Assembly: GCA_012517025.1 (NCBI GenBank) | Contig: JAAYVT010000168.1 | Coordinates: forward strand, 1-10,533 | Origin: Phyllobacteriaceae bacterium | GTDB taxonomy: Bacteria > Pseudomonadota > Alphaproteobacteria > Rhizobiales > Ancalomicrobiaceae | Length of the DNA stretch: 10,533 nt | Direction: 5' to 3' | Part shown: positions 8,201-10,533 of the stretch, in pieces | Layout of the letters: every line of letters begins with the position of its first letter | Numbering within the stretch: position 1 is the first letter of the stretch | Program-made: the position numbers and the translations under genes | The notes under the pieces: model-generated | Databases searched by the model: none | Told to the model about the DNA's origin: nothing | The model's input: the letters and a program-made list of their open reading frames with translations, nothing else

Positions 8201-8247
8201 TCGGGCCGGTTTCGCCGAAGCGTCGGACGGTCGGTTCGGCGGTGTGA
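5239..8247 (+). CDS. membrane-anchored PAS-GGDEF-EAL cyclic-di-GMP turnover protein
   Basis: A protein of about 1,002 residues predicted to make and/or degrade cyclic-di-GMP at the inner membrane. Order: TM1 (about 30-51, ATG-proximal and preceded by basic KHRLRTR), a helical periplasmic sensor of about 290 residues that I do not recognise, TM2 (about 345-366), HAMP (about 367-420), PAS (about 441-555), GGDEF (from 563) and EAL (to about 975). The cyclase motif is intact (RIGGDEF, 640-644) with LDHFKTVNDGLGHSVGD upstream. The inhibitory RxxD site is absent; the aligned residues are GEWE. In the EAL domain the metal-binding and catalytic residues are present: EAL 768-770, Asn823, Glu858, Asp885-Asp886, Lys906, Glu942 and Glu945. 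Both activities are thus possible. Alternative starts are GTG 5230 and ATG 5119; none has a strong ribosome-binding site, and ATG 5239 was chosen because sequence before it looks non-coding. Confidence 0.92.
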   Translation: MGEGGIEAAGREIGEAEAAARKHRLRTRMTIVMTLSTAVLLASGWIGLHYVDAVGATLRRSIDVTAPLLSDVLEITQASRRARTSVRAAAEECTGIEAARHELESFDLTATQVAADLRLRAEAVGAGPDVERIAGVEKRFVEGGHAILDACARHALLTGRLEAAGDAAKGDLRDAFAILTKLDPAASTAAGEVPAEAPTPVMSEHGVAHLRSDLSGFIASIDVVGSLGSEAALTAFTDRRAEKLRDIDAELALMRPVLLVSGRADDHDRLVDLFADLSDRVLGERGLVATQRALVDAHQILVGRRLDLCIIDDDYFRAVRMLETKARRLDETTRREVVESTREAYAMVATTSAVLLALVLALAGDVSRRITGPIERITDHVRRLRSLEDLDRPLDASLLARKDEIGILARSFAHLTAELGDARRRLEADSEERLRRQYDRLQTAIATMPQGFFLVDAEERFVVWNDSFLHMYGFRPGEISVGMTVETALATRRADGARSIEPREPLFRRAIAEGRPLQRVDDYADGRTVVITASPTADGGAVITHEDITARRRVEAKMEQLALYDGATGLANRAFFRERLDQSLTDREGAAQVALLHVDLDHFKTVNDGLGHSVGDRLLAQVAKRIVSCCGEWETVGRIGGDEFAVAQTRLDQPMAASDLARRIGEAIAEPFEIDGVRIVISACIGIAVCPDDADESEPLLAHADLALHRAKSEGRGVARFFEPAMDAGLKSRRELEVDLRVALEKDQFELFYQPVVGATSGRTEGFEALIRWRHPNRGLVSPLDFIPLAEDIGLIGEIGAWVLREATRAAAGWPARLRVAVNISPVQIRTRMLPLDVLAALGRSGLEPDRLELEITEGILLVDTEATLETLAHLRDFGVRIAMDDFGTGYSSLGYLRRFAFDKVKIDQSFVRDLGETSDAEAIVRAVTGLCSSLGITTTAEGVETEVQRDRLRQEGCDQFQGWLFGRPMPEGEVAAHLAQEAAEATIGPVSPKRRTVGSAV

Positions 8248-8254
8248 CGGGCGC

Positions 8255-8283
8255 TTGCAAGCCGGCGCGCCATCGCATATGAA
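8255..8283 (+). promoter_or_regulatory. putative sigma-70-type promoter of the tRNA-Ser gene
   Basis: TTGCAA (8255-8260) and TATGAA (8278-8283) are separated by exactly 17 bases, the ideal housekeeping spacing. The -10 element ends 23 bases before the mature tRNA 5' end. The -35 box starts 8 bases after the stop of the GGDEF-EAL gene, which suggests that the tRNA has its own transcript. Identified by eye. Confidence 0.6.
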
Positions 8284-8306
8284 GTGCCCGCTCTCCTCGG
8301 AGAGTT

Positions 8307-8396
8307 GGAGAGGTGGCCGAGTGGTTGAAGGCGCACGCCTGGAAAGTGTGTATACGTGAAAGCGTATCAAGGGTTCGAATCCCTTTCTCTCCGCCA
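8307..8396 (+). tRNA. tRNA-Ser (anticodon GGA)
   Basis: A 90-base class II tRNA with a genomically encoded CCA. The acceptor stem GGAGAGG (8307-8313) pairs with TCTCTCC (8386-8392, one G-T pair), followed by discriminator G8393 and CCA. The anticodon stem CACGC/GTGTG (8334-8338 with 8346-8350) encloses loop CTGGAAA with anticodon GGA at 8341-8343, which reads UCC and UCU serine codons. The long variable arm characteristic of serine tRNAs forms a 5-bp stem (ATACG/CGTAT, 8352-8366). The T-arm AAGGG-TTCGAAT-CCCTT (8369-8385) is perfect. The gene looks intact despite the adjacent mobile-element sequence. Confidence 0.97.
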
Positions 8397-8600
8397 GAAC
8401 TATTTTATTTTATTGATGAATTTCAATTTATAACGGTCACGCCGGATAGCGTGGGACTTTCAAAGGTTTGTCGCCCCCACCATCTGGCCCCGTGACCACG
8501 AGACCCATTCGGTACCGGAATCGTCGCCCGACCCGGCCGAATATCTCTTGAGGCTGGTTTGGTGGTACCCTTTGCAAATGGCAGTTCCTGCCGAGGTTTT

Positions 8601-8614
8601 CGCTGCGCGCAGCG
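8601..8614. repeat. perfect 14-base palindrome
   Basis: CGCTGCGCGCAGCG is identical to its reverse complement. It sits about 100 bases beyond the recombinase stop in the non-coding stretch, so it could be a protein-binding site such as a recombinase accessory or attachment site, or part of a folded transcript. Self-complementary GC-rich words do arise by chance in DNA of this composition. Confidence 0.35.
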
Positions 8615-8660
8615 GATTCTGATGCTGCCCCCCTTCGGGGTCGGCCAGAGGAACGAGAAG

Positions 8661-8680
8661 CCCCGCCCGAGTCGGCGGGG
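8661..8680. terminator. strong stem-loop, probable (bidirectional) terminator
   Basis: CCCCGCC (8661-8667) and GGCGGGG (8674-8680) form a perfect 7-bp GC stem with a 6-nt loop. On the plus strand it is followed by TTCGTGTTTCG, moderately T-rich. On the minus strand it lies about 38 bases past the recombinase stop and is followed by CTTCTCGTT. It probably ends the recombinase transcript and may also stop read-through from the tRNA side. The weak T tracts reduce certainty. Confidence 0.6.
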
Positions 8681-8717
8681 TTCGTGTTTCGATGATCGAG
8701 TGGCGTCGGAGCGCGGA

Positions 8718-10527
8718 TCACGCGAACCCGAGTTCGCGTTGCTGCTCCGACCAGTCCTTCGCCAGGTCGGCGGTGATCGACACCCGCTTGGCCGAGAGGT
8801 CTATCGGCTGGCGGCCGTCGAGGATCGCCGCGGTGATGTCGGGAGCCAGGAAGCCGAGGCGGACGATGCGGGAGAAGTAGGGTCGAGTGACGCCGGTCTC
8901 CTCGGCGAGTTCAACGATCGACTTGCCGTCGCCGCGCAGGAGCAGGTCGCGGAAGCGGTGGGCGCGGGCGAGGAGCCGCAGCAGGCTGCGGTCGGATTTG
9001 CGGTCGTCGCGATTTCGAGGCGCTTCGACCAGATGCCGCATTTCCATCCCCACCCGCTTCAGCATCGCCGGGACCGAGAGCGTGATGAACTCGCCCTCCG
9101 CTTCGTCGAGCGCTCGGCGGCCGGATATGCGATCGGGCATGGCGATGCGGTCGGCTCGGCAGCGCGCCAGGGCGAATACCGCATCGGCACCGATGGTGAT
9201 GTCGACGGTCTGCGCAGTCACCACGATCGCCACCACCAGCCGATGAACGATGGTGACCTTCTCGGCCGGAGCGCGGTCCGACCAAATCTCGGCAAGTTCT
9301 GCGGCGCGAGCGACGAGCCGTTGCCGCTCGTCGATGTCCCGTGCTCGTGGCGCGACGATCGCATCGATCGCTGCGGCGTCGCTGAGGAATTCGGTGAGGC
9401 GGCCTTCGACGATGCGCTCCAGGTCCGTTGGCCGGGATCCGACGGGCGGAGGTCCGGCGGCGTCTCCGCTCACCCTCGCGATCCTCGGCCGATAGCTTCC
9501 TCCCGGCGATCAGATCGTGGCTGACGTAATAGCGGTAACGCCGGCCCGTCTTGTTGGCGTGCATCGGCGTCAATGGGATGCCGTCTTGGTCCCGAACGAG
9601 TCCGGCGAGCAGGCTGGGTGAGGCAGCGTCGGAGCGAACAGCCCGTTCCACCAGGTTCTCGGCGAGCACCGCCTGCACCCGGTCCCAGAGATCTTGGTCG
9701 ACGATCGCCTCGTGCTCACCGGGATGGATGGTACCCTTGTGGTCGATTTCGCCGCGATAGAGCCGGTTCTGGAGCAGATGATAGAGCGCGCCTCGACCGA
9801 GCGTTCCCCCGCCGGTGGCGTTGCCGGCGGCCGAGACGTGGCGCTTGGCGGTGATCCCTACGGCGGCCAGTTCGTCGCGCAGGTCGAGGACGGAGCCGAG
9901 TTCGGCGTAGCGGGTGAAGATGTGGCGGACGGTCTCGGCCTCCGCCTCGACGATCTCGAGCTTCCGCTCCCGAACCTCGTAGCCGAGCGGCGGTCGTCCT
10001 CCCATCCACATGCCCTTCGCCTTCGAGGCGGCGATCTTGTCGCGGATGCGCTCGCCGGTGACCTCGCGCTCGAACTGCGCGAAGGACAACAGCATGTTGA
10101 GGGTCAATCGCCCCATCGAGGTGGTGGTGTTGAACGACTGGGTCACCGACACGAAGGAGACGGAGGCCGCATCGAACACCTCGACGATCTTGGCGAAGTC
10201 GCCGAGCGAGCGGGTGAGGCGATCGACCTTGTAGACGACGACCGTGTCGACGAGCCCGGCCGCCACGTCGGCGAGGAGGCGCTGTAAGGTCGGTCGATCC
10301 ATCGTCCCACCGGAAATGCCGCCGTCGTCGTACATCTGCGGCAGGACGATCCACCCCTCCGACTTCTGGCTGGCGACATAGGCCTCGCAGGCCTCGCGCT
10401 GCGCATCGAGCGAGTTGAAGCTCTGCTCGAGACCCTCTTCCGAGGACTTGCGGGTATAGACGGCGCAGCGGACGACAGCGGCCTTCGCCGTCGATGTCGC
10501 GTTCGGCGTCTTGGTCGGCTTACGCAT
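8718..10527 (-). pseudogene. large serine recombinase (site-specific integrase type), split by a frameshift
   Basis: Serine recombinases cut and rejoin DNA through a serine-DNA link to move elements. The N-terminal frame (10527 down to 8911, 538 codons) begins with a resolvase domain (about residues 19-165): nucleophile Ser28 in YTRKS, YDDGGISGGTMDRPTLQRLL, VVYKVDRLTRS and FAQFEREVTGERIRDK. A Recombinase domain follows (about 185-290, GRPPLGYEV onward), then LLAGLVRDQDGIPLTPMH..RYRYYVSH, where the usual zinc-ribbon CxxC is missing. After RYRYYVSHDLIAGR the frame turns arginine-rich. Family-like sequence continues in the +1 frame (9473 to 8718), including LKRVGMEMRHLVE, SLLRLLARAHRFRDLL, an HTH-like VELAEETGVTRPYFSRIVRLGFLAPDI and the terminal QQRELGFA. 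The frame change lies between 9509 and about 9440. ATG 10527 is assumed as the start; the frame stays open to the window edge. Sequencing error or a functional split gene remain possible. Confidence 0.82.
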
Positions 10528-10533
10528 CGTCGA

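Larger units (their letters stand above)
8397..8717. other. non-coding stretch between tRNA-Ser and recombinase; likely element boundary
   Basis: I see no convincing gene in these 321 bases; open frames across it have proline/arginine-rich, unfamiliar products. The first 45 bases are strikingly AT-rich (runs such as TATTTTATTTTATT), unlike the GC-rich surroundings. Further on are a perfect 14-base palindrome (8601-8614), a small CCC-TTCG-GGG hairpin (8631-8640) and a strong stem-loop at 8661-8680. The composition change immediately after the tRNA CCA end is consistent with an insertion boundary, but no direct repeat of the tRNA end was found in the window. Confidence 0.5.
8397..10533. mobile_element. 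left edge of a probable integrated element downstream of tRNA-Ser (right end outside window)
   Basis: The inference rests on a serine recombinase gene reading toward an intact tRNA gene, an abrupt composition change right after the tRNA CCA end, and the absence of other housekeeping genes to the window edge. The precise left boundary is not visible and could lie anywhere in 8397-8717. Recombinases of this type often travel with small DUF2924 or DUF3489 genes upstream; that region is outside the window. Confidence 0.4.

Noticed and set aside
5089..8370. A 1,093-codon open frame on the minus strand opposite the GGDEF-EAL gene
   Set aside because: Its product is rich in Arg/His/Asp/Gly with no recognisable domain, and it is fully antisense to a gene with clear motifs. 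Long antisense frames are expected in GC-rich coding DNA with strong third-position bias.
8313..8495. Small open frame starting inside the tRNA
   Set aside because: It is the translated tRNA-Ser sequence plus the AT-rich spacer, with no independent coding evidence.
8435..8497. 7-base inverted repeat GGTCACG/CGTGACC with a 49-base gap in the spacer
   Set aside because: Too short and too far apart to separate from chance.
8397..8717. SRP RNA, tmRNA or another structured RNA next to the tRNA
   Set aside because: Searched by eye for the SRP RNA apical core (GGAAGGNAGCAGC-like) and tRNA-like ends on both strands; none is present.
8437..8721. 94-codon minus-strand frame in the spacer after the recombinase
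   Set aside because: Proline/arginine-rich product of no recognisable type, crossing the likely terminator stem-loop.
8562..9740. The word TGGTACCCTT occurs both in the spacer (about 8564) and inside the recombinase gene (about 9727)
   Set aside because: Considered as attachment-site half copies, but it is only 10 bases, one copy encodes conserved recombinase residues, and the flanks do not match; probably chance.
1..10533. CRISPR array, toxin-antitoxin or phage-defence system
   Set aside because: No regularly spaced repeats and no gene with defence-family motifs were seen in the window; the only mobile gene is the recombinase.

Overview
The window comes from a high-GC Gram-negative bacterium, most likely an alphaproteobacterium of the Hyphomicrobiales or a related order. 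Three things point there: the response regulator closely resembles the alphaproteobacterial CenR/OtpR family, it is followed directly by a small cyclic-nucleotide-binding gene as I recall for Brucella otpR, and the recombinase belongs to a type common in alphaproteobacterial mobile elements. These assignments rest on recognised motifs, not on a database search.

Layout. Positions 3-1585 (+) hold two RNA-methyltransferase-type genes joined by an ATGA overlap: the C-terminal part of a class I SAM-dependent methyltransferase cut by the window edge, then a complete SpoU/TrmH-family 2'-O-methyltransferase. A GC-rich spacer with hairpins (1586-1754) precedes a regulatory pair on the same strand (1755-2934): an OmpR-type response regulator (CenR-like) and a stand-alone cyclic-nucleotide-binding protein. 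Facing them is htpG (Hsp90) on the minus strand (2962-4848), driven by a convincing sigma-32-like promoter at 4921-4949. Divergent from htpG, after about 390 bases without a convincing gene, lies a large membrane-anchored PAS-GGDEF-EAL protein (5239-8247, +) with intact diguanylate cyclase and phosphodiesterase signatures.

From 8255 on is a tRNA-Ser(GGA) gene with its own sigma-70-like promoter. It is followed by about 320 bases without a convincing gene, including an abrupt AT-rich patch and a strong stem-loop. A minus-strand serine recombinase then runs to the right edge of the window. The recombinase is split by a single-base frame change between its catalytic/DNA-binding half and its C-terminal half, so it is probably a decaying gene of a mobile element that begins next to the tRNA.

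Functionally this is mostly core chromosome (RNA modification, envelope and cell-cycle control, protein folding, cyclic-di-GMP signalling) ending at the edge of an accessory island. I saw no clear sign of an undescribed multi-gene system. The most useful points are the broken recombinase with a possible translational restart, the second-messenger genes (one cNMP sensor, one c-di-GMP enzyme), the htpG heat-shock promoter, and a perfect inverted repeat upstream of the GGDEF-EAL gene.
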